Source of the DNA: RUG11237 sp045126515
Lineage (GTDB): Bacteria > Bacillota > Clostridia > Lachnospirales > Lachnospiraceae
Reading direction: 5' to 3'
Assembly: GCA_045126515.1 (NCBI GenBank)
Contig: JBGVOM010000110.1
Span: 1 to 64,000 of the forward strand
DNA: 64,000 nucleotides
In this document: positions 7,353 through 20,850 of the stretch, in pieces
Numbering within the stretch: position 1 is the stretch's first letter
Layout: each line of letters opens with the position of its first letter
Position numbers and translations under genes: made by a program
The notes under the pieces: model-generated
Databases searched by the model: none
What the model saw: only the letters and a program-made list of their open reading frames with translations
Told to the model about the DNA's origin: nothing

Positions 7353-7438
7353 ACGTGCACTATTGTGGTGCGTTTATGCCTACCAAAAGTATAGTTATAG
7401 AAATCGGGTAAATGGTTTCCATAACTATGCTTTTGGTA
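7353..7438 (+). promoter_or_regulatory. Structured rpoB leader with long hairpin
   Basis: A short stem (AACG-GCAC with GTGCGTT, 7352-7373) is followed by an 18-bp hairpin: TACCAAAAGTATAGTTAT (7381-7398) against ATAACTATGCTTTTGGTA (7421-7438), with one G-U pair and an inner GAAATC/GGTTTC stem. No T-run follows, so it is not a simple terminator; an RNA-processing or protein-binding role is possible. Confidence 0.7.
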
Positions 7439-7477
7439 TACAAAAAGTTATTATTATAGAACAGGGGTGAAACGTCA

Positions 7478-11332
<3,855 letters not shown>

Positions 11333-11348
11333 GAAGGGAGTGCCAAGC

Positions 11349-14300
11349 ATGCCAGAAGCAACTAAAAATGAAGGATATCAGCCAATGACATTTGATGCCA
11401 TTAAAATTGGGTTAGCTTCCCCTGAGAAAATCAGAGAGTGGTCCAGAGGCGAAGTAAAAAAGCCGGAAACAATTAACTACAGAACTTTAAAACCGGAAAA
11501 AGATGGTTTGTTCTGTGAAAGAATTTTTGGACCGAGCAAAGACTGGGAATGTCATTGTGGTAAATATAAGAAAATTAGATATAAAGGTGTTGTCTGCGAC
11601 CGTTGTGGTGTTGAAGTTACAAAGTCTAATGTGCGTAGAGAACGTATGGGACACATTGAGCTTGCAGCTCCGGTATCTCATATCTGGTATTTCAAGGGAA
11701 TCCCAAGCCGTATGGGATTAATCCTTGATTTATCACCTCGTATTTTAGAAAAAGTATTATACTTTGCTTCTTATATCGTATTAGATAAAGGAGAAAGTGA
11801 TTTACAGTATAAGCAGGTACTTTCTGAGCGTGAATATCAGGAAGCAAGAGAAAAATTCGGCAGCAATTTCCGTGTTGGAATGGGTGCCGAAGCAATTAAA
11901 GAATTATTAGAGGCAATTGACTTAGAAGGCGAATCCAAGGAATTAAAGAGCGGTTTGAAGGATGCCACAGGTCAGAAACGTGCAAGAATCATCAAACGTT
12001 TAGAAGTAGTAGAAGCTTTCAGAACTTCAGGAAACAAACCGGAATGGATGATTATGGATGTAGTTCCTGTTATTCCACCGGATTTAAGACCTATGGTGCA
12101 GTTAGACGGTGGACGTTTCGCAACCTCTGACTTAAATGATTTATACAGAAGAATTATTAACAGAAATAACCGTTTACAGCGTCTTCTTGAGTTAGGAGCT
12201 CCGGACATTATTGTTCGTAACGAAAAACGTATGCTTCAGGAAGCAGTAGATGCTTTGATTGATAACGGAAGACGTGGACGTCCTGTAACAGGACCTGGTA
12301 ACAGAGCGTTGAAATCCTTATCTGATATGTTAAAAGGTAAATCTGGACGTTTCCGTCAGAACTTACTTGGTAAGCGTGTTGACTACTCCGGACGTTCCGT
12401 TATCGTTGTTGGACCGGAACTTAAGATTTATCAGTGTGGTCTTCCGAAAGAAATGGCAATTGAATTATTTAAACCTTTCGTTATGAAAGAACTGGTTGCT
12501 AACGGAACTTCACACAATATTAAAAATGCAAAGAAAATGGTAGAACGTCTTCAGCCGGAAGTTTGGGATGTGTTAGAAGATGTAATTAAAGAACATCCGG
12601 TTATGTTGAACCGTGCTCCTACACTTCACAGACTTGGTATTCAGGCGTTTGAGCCAATCCTTGTAGAAGGTAAGGCAATTAAGCTTCATCCATTGGTTTG
12701 TACAGCCTTCAATGCTGACTTCGATGGTGACCAGATGGCGGTACATTTACCATTGTCTGTAGAAGCACAGGCAGAATGTCGTTTCTTGTTGCTTTCACCA
12801 AACAACCTGTTGAAACCGTCTGATGGTGGTCCGGTAGCTGTTCCTTCACAGGATATGGTACTTGGTATCTACTATCTGACTATGGATAAATTAAGAGATT
12901 ATACAGGAAATGAAGAAGCAGTACCGGTATCTGAAACAGTATATGGTCAGACAGCAGGAGAAAACTACCAGTATGAGGATATAAAAGAAGACCTTTCAGC
13001 CGGAAAAATCGAGATGGATGATTATATTCATTTCGTGGATGTAAAGGATAACAACCGTAATATTATCTCTACACCAAGAGATTTGCTTGGACGTTACTTT
13101 ACAGAAATGAATCAGGCATTACTTGCATATGAAAACGGACAGATTTCACTTCATCAGAGCATTTTTGTTCATAGAAGACGTACCTTGGAAGATGGAACTG
13201 TAGCGGAAGGCAATGTAAAGACCACACTGGGAAGATTGATTTTCAATGAAATCGTGCCTCAGGACTTAGGTTTTGTTGATAGAAGCATTCCTGAGAATGT
13301 GTTAAAATATGAAATTAATTTCCATGTAGGAAAAAAAGGCTTAAAGCAGATTTTGGAAAAAGTTATTAATACACACGGTGCAACAAAGACAGCAGAAGTG
13401 TTGGATGATATCAAAGCTATGGGTTATAAGTACTCAACCAGAGCTGCCATGACCGTATCCATTTCTGATATGACTGTACCACCGCAGAAACCACAGATGA
13501 TTCAGGATGCACAGGATACAGTAGACCATATTACAAGAAACTATAAGCGTGGTCTTATCACTGAAGAAGAAAGATACAAAGAAGTAGTAGAAACATGGAA
13601 AAATACGGATGATCAGTTGACACATGCACTGCTTTCCGGTCTTGATAAATATAACAACATCTTTATGATGGCTGACTCCGGAGCCCGTGGTTCTGATAAG
13701 CAGATTAAGCAGCTTGCAGGTATGCGTGGTTTGATGGCAGATACAACTGGTCGTACCATTGAGTTGCCTATTAAGTCAAATTTCCGTGAAGGACTTGACG
13801 TATTGGAATACTTCATGTCTGCCCATGGTGCACGTAAAGGTCTGTCTGATACAGCCCTTCGTACAGCCGATTCCGGTTACTTGACCAGACGTCTTGTAGA
13901 TGTTTCACAGGAATTGATTATTCGTGAAACAGACTGCTGCGAAGGTGAAGAAATTCCGGGAATGTATGTAAAAGCATTTACAGATGGAAAAGAAGTTATT
14001 GAAAGTCTGGAAGAAAGAATTACAGGAAGATATTCCTGTGAAACAATTAAAGATAAAAATGGTGAAGTTCTTGTAAAAGCGAACCATATGATTACACCGA
14101 AGCGTGCTGCTGCTATTATGAGCCGTGGCGTAGATGAAAATGGTGAACCATTTGAAAAGATTAAGATTCGTACCATTCTTACTTGCCGTTCTCACAATGG
14201 TGTCTGTGCAAAATGTTATGGTGCAAACATGGCTACCGGTGAGGCGGTACAGGTTGGTGAATCTGTAGGTATTATTGCAGCACAGTCCATTGGTGAACCA

Positions 14301-15221
14301 GGTACACAGCTTACAATGCGTACTTTCCATACCGGTGGTGTTGCCGGCGACGATATCACACAGGGTCTTCCTCGTGTCGAAGAACTTTTTGAAGCAAGAA
14401 AGCCAAAGGGTCTTGCAATCATTGCAGAGTTTGGCGGTGTCGCTACGGTTAAGGATACAAAGAAAAAGCGTGAAGTTATCGTTACAAATCCGGAAACAGG
14501 AGAGTCAAAGGCTTATCTGATTCCATATGGTTCACGTATTAAAGTATTAGACGGTGCAGTGTTAGAAGCCGGAGATGAACTGACAGAAGGTAGTGTAAAC
14601 CCACATGACATTCTTAAGATTAAAGGTGTTCGTGCGGTTCAGGATTACATGTTACAGGAAGTTCAGCGAGTATACCGTTTACAGGGTGTAGAAATTAACG
14701 ACAAGCATATTGAAGTGATTGTTCGTCAGATGCTTAAGAAGATTAGAATCGAAAACAATGGTGATTCTGAATTCTTACCGGGAACACTTGTTGATGTTCT
14801 GGATTATGAAGATATGAACAAAAAGCTGGAAGAAGAAGGATTAGAACCGGCAGAAGGAAAGCAGGTACTTCTTGGTATTACAAAGGCATCTCTTGCTACG
14901 AATTCCTTCCTGTCAGCAGCTTCTTTCCAGGAAACAACAAAAGTTCTTACAGAAGCAGCTATCAAGGGTAAAGTAGATCCGTTGATTGGTCTGAAAGAGA
15001 ATGTATTAATTGGTAAGCTGATTCCGGCAGGTACAGGTATGAAACGTTACAGAAATGTAAAATTAAATACCGATTATAAGCCACAGGAAGAAATCAGCCT
15101 TTCAGAAGAATTTGATGAAGAATTAACTTTTGCAGAAGATGTAGAAGATATAGAAATTACAGAAGCAGAGATTACAGAAGAAGTTAATGTAAATGAAGAA
15201 ATAGTTCTTGATGAAGAATAA
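11349..15221 (+). CDS. rpoC: DNA-directed RNA polymerase beta' subunit
   Basis: 1290 residues. N-terminal zinc site CHCGKYKKIRYKGVVCDRCG at about residues 68-87; catalytic NADFDGDQM near residues 455-463 (three Asp holding the active-site Mg); second zinc cluster around CRSHNGVCAKCYG; trigger-loop/bridge regions present. The C terminus is extended by a Glu-rich tail. The ATG at 11349 has an AGAAGGGAG site; an ATG 30 bases upstream overlaps rpoB and lacks one. Confidence 0.98.
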   Translation: MPEATKNEGYQPMTFDAIKIGLASPEKIREWSRGEVKKPETINYRTLKPEKDGLFCERIFGPSKDWECHCGKYKKIRYKGVVCDRCGVEVTKSNVRRERMGHIELAAPVSHIWYFKGIPSRMGLILDLSPRILEKVLYFASYIVLDKGESDLQYKQVLSEREYQEAREKFGSNFRVGMGAEAIKELLEAIDLEGESKELKSGLKDATGQKRARIIKRLEVVEAFRTSGNKPEWMIMDVVPVIPPDLRPMVQLDGGRFATSDLNDLYRRIINRNNRLQRLLELGAPDIIVRNEKRMLQEAVDALIDNGRRGRPVTGPGNRALKSLSDMLKGKSGRFRQNLLGKRVDYSGRSVIVVGPELKIYQCGLPKEMAIELFKPFVMKELVANGTSHNIKNAKKMVERLQPEVWDVLEDVIKEHPVMLNRAPTLHRLGIQAFEPILVEGKAIKLHPLVCTAFNADFDGDQMAVHLPLSVEAQAECRFLLLSPNNLLKPSDGGPVAVPSQDMVLGIYYLTMDKLRDYTGNEEAVPVSETVYGQTAGENYQYEDIKEDLSAGKIEMDDYIHFVDVKDNNRNIISTPRDLLGRYFTEMNQALLAYENGQISLHQSIFVHRRRTLEDGTVAEGNVKTTLGRLIFNEIVPQDLGFVDRSIPENVLKYEINFHVGKKGLKQILEKVINTHGATKTAEVLDDIKAMGYKYSTRAAMTVSISDMTVPPQKPQMIQDAQDTVDHITRNYKRGLITEEERYKEVVETWKNTDDQLTHALLSGLDKYNNIFMMADSGARGSDKQIKQLAGMRGLMADTTGRTIELPIKSNFREGLDVLEYFMSAHGARKGLSDTALRTADSGYLTRRLVDVSQELIIRETDCCEGEEIPGMYVKAFTDGKEVIESLEERITGRYSCETIKDKNGEVLVKANHMITPKRAAAIMSRGVDENGEPFEKIKIRTILTCRSHNGVCAKCYGANMATGEAVQVGESVGIIAAQSIGEPGTQLTMRTFHTGGVAGDDITQGLPRVEELFEARKPKGLAIIAEFGGVATVKDTKKKREVIVTNPETGESKAYLIPYGSRIKVLDGAVLEAGDELTEGSVNPHDILKIKGVRAVQDYMLQEVQRVYRLQGVEINDKHIEVIVRQMLKKIRIENNGDSEFLPGTLVDVLDYEDMNKKLEEEGLEPAEGKQVLLGITKASLATNSFLSAASFQETTKVLTEAAIKGKVDPLIGLKENVLIGKLIPAGTGMKRYRNVKLNTDYKPQEEISLSEEFDEELTFAEDVEDIEITEAEITEEVNVNEEIVLDEE

Positions 15222-15360
15222 ATATTTCGTAAGAATGCCTGGAGGGAAACCTTTGGGCATTCTTTGCATAAAAAATAATATTTCCCTACTATTCAAAATG
15301 TTTAAAAGGGACTATAATGAGAAAAGGACAAAAAGCCAGAGGAAGGAGAGGAAAGGTGTC

Positions 15361-15654
15361 ATGGGCTTAGAACAGTTGTTAGAAGGCTTTCGCGAACAGG
15401 CAGTTGTGGACAGACCTGTTATGTGTGGAAAATGCAATATGGAGTACAAATATTTGGGGCTTGGTCATTATAAGTGTGAAAATTGTGGTGATACTGTCAC
15501 GGATGATTATGGAAAAGTACGTGATTATGTGGAACAGTCTACGGAGGATGTGGGTGTGGAAAAGGCATCTGCTGATACAGGTGTGGCTGTAGAGCGTATC
15601 CGCGAACTGATTGAAATGGGGAAGATTAGTTTGACAGCTGGGAAAAGAAGATAA
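15361..15654 (+). CDS. Zinc-ribbon protein with helix-turn-helix-like C terminus
   Basis: 97 residues. CGKCNMEYKYLGLGHYKCENC (two CxxC pairs, residues 22-42) is a zinc ribbon. The second half, VEKASADTGVAVERIRELIE then MGKISL, resembles a MerR-like or YvyF-like (flagellar operon protein) helix-turn-helix. Good site GGAAGGAGAGG; the frame is open further upstream but this ATG is the first with a site. It lies between rpoC and rpsL, where Bacillus carries the L7Ae-like rplGB gene. A function in translation or transcription control is only an inference from position. Confidence 0.7.
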   Translation: MGLEQLLEGFREQAVVDRPVMCGKCNMEYKYLGLGHYKCENCGDTVTDDYGKVRDYVEQSTEDVGVEKASADTGVAVERIRELIEMGKISLTAGKRR

Positions 15655-15683
15655 ATTACAGACGAAAAAAATAAAATCCGGTA

Positions 15684-15712
15684 TTGACATTGCGTAATTC
15701 GGGAGGTATACT
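15684..15712 (+). promoter_or_regulatory. Sigma-A promoter for rpsL-rpsG-fusA
   Basis: TTGACA (15684-15689), 17-base spacer, TATACT (15707-15712). An 11-bp hairpin begins on the very next base; see the terminator entry. Confidence 0.85.
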
Positions 15713-15745
15713 AAACTAGTGTGCGTGAAAACACACTAGTTTTTT
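15713..15745 (+). terminator. Terminator-like hairpin at the rpsL transcription start
   Basis: AAACTAGTGTG (15713-15723) pairs with CACACTAGTTT (15732-15742), loop CGTGAAAA, T-run to 15745. The expected start (about 15718-15720) lies inside the left arm, so newly initiated RNA would hold only a short GUGUG/CACAC stem while read-through RNA gets the full terminator. Confidence 0.7.
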
Positions 15746-15807
15746 CGTACACGGAAAAGAGTAAATGTATACGCATTACAGACAATATCTACAGGAGGTG
15801 AAAAAGA

Positions 15808-16227
15808 ATGCCGACATTTAATCAGTTAGTGAGAAAAGGAAGACAGACAACAGTAAAGAAGTCTACTGCACCAGCTTTACAGAAGGGTTACAACTCTTTA
15901 AGAAAGAAAACAACAGATCTTTCCGCACCACAGAAAAGAGGTGTGTGTACAGCAGTTAAGACAGCTACACCTAAGAAGCCTAACTCAGCTCTTAGAAAAA
16001 TTGCCAGAGTTCGTCTTTCTAACGGAATCGAAGTAACAAGTTATATCCCAGGTGAAGGACACAACCTTCAGGAACATAGCGTTGTTCTTATCAGAGGTGG
16101 TAGAGTAAAAGACTTACCAGGTACAAGATACCATATCATCCGTGGTACATTGGATACAGCTGGTGTTGCTAAGAGAAGACAGGCTCGTTCTAAGTACGGT
16201 GCTAAGAGACCGAAGGACGCAAAATAA
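15808..16227 (+). CDS. rpsL: 30S ribosomal protein S12
   Basis: 139 residues. MPTFNQLVRKGRQ start, PKKPNSALRKIARVRL and GGRVKDLPGTRYH, with the unmodified Lys residues at the two main streptomycin positions. S12 shapes the decoding centre. AGGAGGTG site. First gene of the str operon. Confidence 0.98.
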   Translation: MPTFNQLVRKGRQTTVKKSTAPALQKGYNSLRKKTTDLSAPQKRGVCTAVKTATPKKPNSALRKIARVRLSNGIEVTSYIPGEGHNLQEHSVVLIRGGRVKDLPGTRYHIIRGTLDTAGVAKRRQARSKYGAKRPKDAK

Positions 16228-16463
16228 AATAAGTATCACAAACAGAGTTTGAATGAGTGCCGGAACTTGTAGATATTGACTCGCATAGATTACGAAAGTA
16301 AGATACGGGATTGAATAATTCAATCTGTAGATGCGAAAAATAGATAGAACGACCGAGCGCGAACACATTCTTTAAGTGTAAATTACACATGTGAGTACCG
16401 ATGAATTAACAAGTGAATACTTACTGGAAATCAGTAAGCGCACGTATTAAGGAGGGAAGAACC
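16228..16463 (+). other. rpsL-rpsG intergenic region, possibly structured
   Basis: 236 bases without a credible gene. Short hairpins are visible (ATTGAATAATTCAAT near 16313-16328; CTTACTGGAAATCAGTAAG near 16421-16439, just before the rpsG site). An S7-type autoregulatory leader is possible given the place, but I see no recognisable consensus. Confidence 0.35.
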
Positions 16464-16934
16464 GTGCCACGTAAAGGACATATTCAGAAAAGAGATGTAT
16501 TAGCAGATCCATTATACAACAACAAAGTCGTTACAAAGCTTATCAACAACATTATGTTAGACGGTAAGAAAGGTGTAGCGCAGAAAATTGTTTACAAGGC
16601 TTTCGACAGAGTTGCAGAAAAAACTGGTAAACCAGCTTTAGAAGTATTTGAAGAAGCTATGAACAATATTATGCCAGTTCTTGAAGTAAAGGCTAGACGT
16701 ATCGGTGGTGCCACATATCAGGTACCTATCGAAGTTAGACCTGACAGAAGACAGGCATTAGCACTTCGTTGGCTTACAACTTTTTCTCGTGCAAGAGGAG
16801 AAAAGACAATGGAAGAAAGACTTGCTAATGAAATCATTGATGCAGCTGGAAATACAGGTGCAGCTGTAAAAAGAAAAGAAGATATGCACAAAATGGCAGA
16901 AGCAAACAAAGCATTTGCTCACTACCGTTTCTAA
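16464..16934 (+). CDS. rpsG: 30S ribosomal protein S7
   Basis: 156 residues from a GTG start preceded by AAGGAGGG; this start gives the canonical PRKGHIQKRDVLADPLYN and the standard length. An upstream in-frame ATG at 16413 would add 17 residues absent from the family. S7 nucleates the 30S head and binds 16S rRNA. Confidence 0.97.
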   Translation: MPRKGHIQKRDVLADPLYNNKVVTKLINNIMLDGKKGVAQKIVYKAFDRVAEKTGKPALEVFEEAMNNIMPVLEVKARRIGGATYQVPIEVRPDRRQALALRWLTTFSRARGEKTMEERLANEIIDAAGNTGAAVKRKEDMHKMAEANKAFAHYRF

Positions 16935-16972
16935 TTATCTTTTGAAAATAATAGTAAAAGGAGGAAAAACCT

Positions 16973-19090
16973 TTGGCTGGAAGAGAATACCCATTGGAGA
17001 GAACCAGAAATATTGGTATTATGGCTCATATTGATGCTGGTAAGACAACAACAACAGAGCGTATTCTTTATTATACTGGTGTTAACTATAAAATTGGTGA
17101 TACTCACGAAGGTACTGCTACCATGGACTGGATGGAACAGGAGCAGGAAAGAGGTATCACAATTACTTCAGCGGCTACCACATGTCACTGGACATTACAG
17201 GAAAACGCTAAAGTAAAACCGGGTGCATTAGAACATCGTATTAACATCATTGATACACCAGGGCACGTAGACTTCACAGTAGAAGTAGAACGTTCCTTAC
17301 GTGTACTTGATGGTGCGGTAGGTGTATTCTGTGCTAAGGGTGGTGTTGAACCACAGTCAGAAAACGTATGGCGTCAGGCTGACACATATAATGTACCAAG
17401 AATGGCATTCATCAATAAGATGGATATCTTAGGTGCTGACTTCTACAATGCTGTAGATCAGATTAAAACAAGACTTGGTAAAAACGCAATTTGTCTTCAG
17501 TTACCAATCGGTAAGGAAGATGAATTTAAAGGAATCATTGACTTAATGGAAATGCAGGCTTACATCTACAACGATGATAAGGGTGATGATATTACAGTTG
17601 GTGAAATTCCGGAAGATATGAAAGATGAAGCAGAGCTTTATCACTCTGAATTAATTGAAAAAATCGCTGAATTAGATGACGATTTGATGATGAAATATTT
17701 AGAAGGTGAAGAACTCACTGTTGAAGAATTAAAGGCTGCTTTGAGAAAAGGAACTTGTGAATGTACTGCTGTTCCTGTATGCTGTGGTTCTGCATATAGA
17801 AACAAAGGTGTACAGAAGTTACTGGATGCAATTCTTGAATATATGCCAGCTCCAACAGACATCCCTGCTATCAAGGGTGTTGATATGGATGGTAATGAAA
17901 TTGAAAAGCATTCATCTGATGATGAACCATTTGCTGCATTGGCATTCAAGATTATGGCTGACCCATTCGTTGGTAAGCTTGCATTCTTCAGAGTTTATTC
18001 TGGAACATTAAATTCAGGTTCTTATGTATTTAACTCTACAAAGGGTAAAAAAGAACGTGTTGGACGTATCTTACAGATGCATGCAAATAAGAGAGAAGAA
18101 CTTGACAAAGTTTATTCTGGTGATATTGCAGCAGCAGTTGGATTTAAGTTAACAACTACAGGTGATACAATCTGTGATGAACAGCACCCTGTTATCTTAG
18201 AGTCCATGGAATTCCCTGAACCGGTTATCGAGCTTGCTATCGAGCCTAAGACAAAGAACGATCAGGGTAAAATGGGTGAAGCTTTGGCAAAACTCGCTGA
18301 AGAAGATCCTACATTTAGAGCTCATACAGATCAGGAAACTGGTCAGACAATCATTGCAGGTATGGGTGAATTACATCTTGAAATCATCGTAGACAGACTT
18401 CTTCGTGAATTCAAGGTAGAAGCAAACGTAGGTGCTCCACAGGTTGCTTACAAGGAAACCTTTACAAAGCCGGTTGAAGTTGATAGCAAATATGCTAAGC
18501 AGTCCGGTGGTCGTGGACAGTACGGACATTGTAAAGTTAAATTTGAGCCAATGGATCCAAATGCAGAAGAAACATTCAAGTTTGAATCTACTGTAGTTGG
18601 TGGTGCTATTCCTAAGGAATACATCCCAGCAGTTGGCGAAGGTATTGAAGAAGCTACTAAGGCTGGTATCTTAGGTGGATTCCCGGTACTTGGTGTATAC
18701 GCAAACGTATACGATGGTTCTTACCATGAAGTCGATTCTTCTGAAATGGCATTCCACATTGCCGGTTCTATGGCATTCAAGGAAGCTATGCAGAAAGGTG
18801 CACCTGTATTGTTAGAGCCAATCATGAAGGTTGAAGTAACAATGCCGGAAGAATACATGGGAGATATCATTGGTGATATCAATGCACGTCGTGGACGTAT
18901 TGAAGGTATGGATGATCTTGGCGGTGGTAAAATCGTTAGAGGTTATGTTCCGTTAGCAGAAATGTTCGGATACTCTACAGACCTTCGTTCCAGAACACAG
19001 GGACGTGGTAACTACTCCATGTTCTTTGAAAAGTATGAACCGGTACCTAAGTCAGTTCAGGAAAAGGTTCTTGCTGCAAAAAGCAAATAA
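16973..19090 (+). CDS. fusA: Elongation factor G
   Basis: 705 residues with a TTG start after AAAGGAGG. GTPase motifs: AHIDAGKTTTTERIL (G1), RGITITSAATT (G2), DTPGHVDFT (G3), NKMD (G4). Domains II-V follow, with the domain IV GGRGQYGHCKVKFEP. EF-G drives translocation and ribosome recycling. TTG is an uncommon start for so heavily expressed a gene, and could tune its level relative to S7. Confidence 0.97.
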   Translation: MAGREYPLERTRNIGIMAHIDAGKTTTTERILYYTGVNYKIGDTHEGTATMDWMEQEQERGITITSAATTCHWTLQENAKVKPGALEHRINIIDTPGHVDFTVEVERSLRVLDGAVGVFCAKGGVEPQSENVWRQADTYNVPRMAFINKMDILGADFYNAVDQIKTRLGKNAICLQLPIGKEDEFKGIIDLMEMQAYIYNDDKGDDITVGEIPEDMKDEAELYHSELIEKIAELDDDLMMKYLEGEELTVEELKAALRKGTCECTAVPVCCGSAYRNKGVQKLLDAILEYMPAPTDIPAIKGVDMDGNEIEKHSSDDEPFAALAFKIMADPFVGKLAFFRVYSGTLNSGSYVFNSTKGKKERVGRILQMHANKREELDKVYSGDIAAAVGFKLTTTGDTICDEQHPVILESMEFPEPVIELAIEPKTKNDQGKMGEALAKLAEEDPTFRAHTDQETGQTIIAGMGELHLEIIVDRLLREFKVEANVGAPQVAYKETFTKPVEVDSKYAKQSGGRGQYGHCKVKFEPMDPNAEETFKFESTVVGGAIPKEYIPAVGEGIEEATKAGILGGFPVLGVYANVYDGSYHEVDSSEMAFHIAGSMAFKEAMQKGAPVLLEPIMKVEVTMPEEYMGDIIGDINARRGRIEGMDDLGGGKIVRGYVPLAEMFGYSTDLRSRTQGRGNYSMFFEKYEPVPKSVQEKVLAAKSK

Positions 19091-19112
19091 TTAAATAAAA
19101 AGTGAATTAGGC

Positions 19113-19141
19113 TTGCAAAAGTTTCCAATATGAAATATAAT
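19113..19141 (+). promoter_or_regulatory. Promoter for tuf
   Basis: TTGCAA (19113-19118), 17-base spacer, TATAAT (19136-19141), in the fusA-tuf gap. It would let tuf be transcribed apart from the str operon. Confidence 0.75.
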
Positions 19142-19196
19142 CATTGTAGCCAAAAAAATGAAAACAATATGTAAATTTTAAGGAGGACGTTTAAAA

Positions 19197-20384
19197 ATGG
19201 CTAAGGCTAAATTTGAAAGAACTAAACCACATTGTAACATCGGAACAATTGGTCACGTTGACCATGGTAAAACAACTTTAACAGCTGCTATCACAAAGAC
19301 TCTTGCAGCTAGAGTATCAGGTAATGAAGCAGTAGATTTCGAAAATATCGATAAAGCTCCAGAAGAAAGAGAAAGAGGTATTACAATTTCTACAGCTCAC
19401 GTTGAATACGAAACAGAAAACAGACATTACGCACATGTTGACTGTCCAGGACATGCCGATTACGTTAAGAACATGATCACTGGTGCAGCTCAGATGGATG
19501 GTGCTATCCTTGTTGTTGCTGCTACAGACGGTGTTATGGCTCAGACAAAAGAACACATCTTACTTTCTCGTCAGGTAGGTGTTCCTTACATCGTTGTATT
19601 CATGAACAAATGTGATATGGTAGACGACGAAGAATTACTTGAATTAGTAGAAATGGAAATCACAGAACAGCTTGAAGAATATGACTTCACAGACTGCCCA
19701 ATCATCAAAGGATCTGCTTTAAAAGCACTTGAAGATCCAAACAGCGAATGGGGCGACAAGATCATGGAATTAATGGCAGCAGTTGACGAACACATTCCAG
19801 ATCCACAGAGAGCAACAGATCAGCCATTCCTTATGCCAGTAGAAGATGTATTCACAATCACAGGTCGTGGTACAGTTGCTACAGGTAGAGTAGAACGTGG
19901 TGTTCTTCATGTAAACGAAGAAGTTGAAATCGTTGGTATCAAAGAAGAAGTTCAGAAGACTACTGTAACAGGTATCGAAATGTTCCGTAAACTTCTTGAC
20001 GAAGCTCAGGCTGGTGATAACATCGGTGCATTACTTCGTGGTATCAAGAGAGAAGATATCGAAAGAGGACAGGTATTATGTAAACCAGGCAGTGTAACAT
20101 GCCACAAGAAATTTACAGCTCAGGTATACGTATTAACAAAAGACGAAGGTGGACGTCATACTCCATTCTTCAACAACTACAGACCACAGTTCTACTTCAG
20201 AACAACTGACGTAACTGGTGTTTGTAACTTACCAGATGGTACAGAAATGTGTATGCCAGGTGATAACGTAGAAATGACTATCGAACTTATCCATCCAGTA
20301 GCTATGGAACAGGGTCTTACATTCGCTATCCGTGAAGGTGGACGTACTGTAGGTTCAGGTCGTGTTGCTACAATCATTGAATAA
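19197..20384 (+). CDS. tuf: Elongation factor Tu
   Basis: 395 residues. GTPase motifs GHVDHGKTTLTAAI, RGITISTAHVEYE, DCPGHADYVKNM and NKCD; domain II contains GRGTVATGRVERG; domain III ends RVATIIE. EF-Tu delivers aminoacyl-tRNA. TAAGGAGG site. The last 51 bases before the stop are duplicated 2 kb downstream (22383-22433). Confidence 0.98.
   Translation: MAKAKFERTKPHCNIGTIGHVDHGKTTLTAAITKTLAARVSGNEAVDFENIDKAPEERERGITISTAHVEYETENRHYAHVDCPGHADYVKNMITGAAQMDGAILVVAATDGVMAQTKEHILLSRQVGVPYIVVFMNKCDMVDDEELLELVEMEITEQLEEYDFTDCPIIKGSALKALEDPNSEWGDKIMELMAAVDEHIPDPQRATDQPFLMPVEDVFTITGRGTVATGRVERGVLHVNEEVEIVGIKEEVQKTTVTGIEMFRKLLDEAQAGDNIGALLRGIKREDIERGQVLCKPGSVTCHKKFTAQVYVLTKDEGGRHTPFFNNYRPQFYFRTTDVTGVCNLPDGTEMCMPGDNVEMTIELIHPVAMEQGLTFAIREGGRTVGSGRVATIIE
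20331..20381 (+). repeat. 51-bp direct repeat, copy 1 (3' end of tuf)
   Basis: Encodes the last 17 residues of EF-Tu (REGGRTVGSGRVATIIE). 50 of 51 bases match copy 2 at 22383-22433; the single difference is GGT to GGG in a Gly codon. Possible left attachment site. Confidence 0.9.
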
Positions 20385-20406
20385 TTGATAGAAATACAGT
20401 AAATTT

Positions 20407-20439
20407 AAGGCTTCCGAGGATTTCCTCGGGAGCCTTTTT
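20407..20439 (+). terminator. Terminator after tuf
   Basis: AAGGCTTCCGAGG pairs with CCTCGGGAGCCTT (one G-U pair) around ATTT, followed by a T-run ending at 20439. Confidence 0.85.
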
Positions 20440-20529
20440 ACGTGCAGAGATGATAAAATCGAGTGTGAGCGGTGCCAAAACAGTGCGAAAAGAAAAACTC
20501 CAACGAATATCCGAATCAACAAAGAAATC

Positions 20530-20742
20530 AGACTTCTCATGGATGGGAAATTAAATGAGCACCTGCATGAGGTTGATGAGGATTGCCATGAGAGAATGGA
20601 GCTTATTGTGGAGCAGATGAAAGCTGGTGCTGGGATTACGGAAGAACTTAAAGCATATGATCAGATAAGGTGGGGAGGATTTATGAATAATGTGAAAAGT
20701 ACTGCGGAGGAGATTGTATTAAAAGAGTTGATATTTGTGTGA
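20530..20742 (+). pseudogene. tnpV: TnpV transposon protein, N-terminally truncated
   Basis: About 70 residues that correspond to the C-terminal half of TnpV: RLLMDGKLNEHLHEVDED, then MELIVEQMKAG..ITEELKA and AEEIVLKELIFV. The N-terminal half typical of TnpV is absent, and upstream sequence degenerates into the CGGTGCCAAAAC repeat region. TnpV is a small protein of unknown role carried by many clostridial mobile elements, so this marks a decayed transposon. Confidence 0.75.
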
Positions 20743-20850
20743 TGATGTGCGGAGTGGTATGATTCGCATTTTTAGAGATAGTGGATGAATTAAGTTAGCT
20801 GGTATGGTATAATATTTTGAAAGGTAAAAACTCGAATATGTGGAGAAATT

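Noticed and set aside
13905..14330. 141-residue open frame on the - strand inside rpoC
   Set aside because: Lies wholly within a highly conserved gene, has biased residue content (Cys, Phe, Thr, Asn) typical of antisense frames, and no ribosome site.
16413..16463. Longer rpsG from the ATG at 16413
   Set aside because: Would add 17 residues not found in S7; the GTG at 16464 has a better ribosome site and gives the standard protein.
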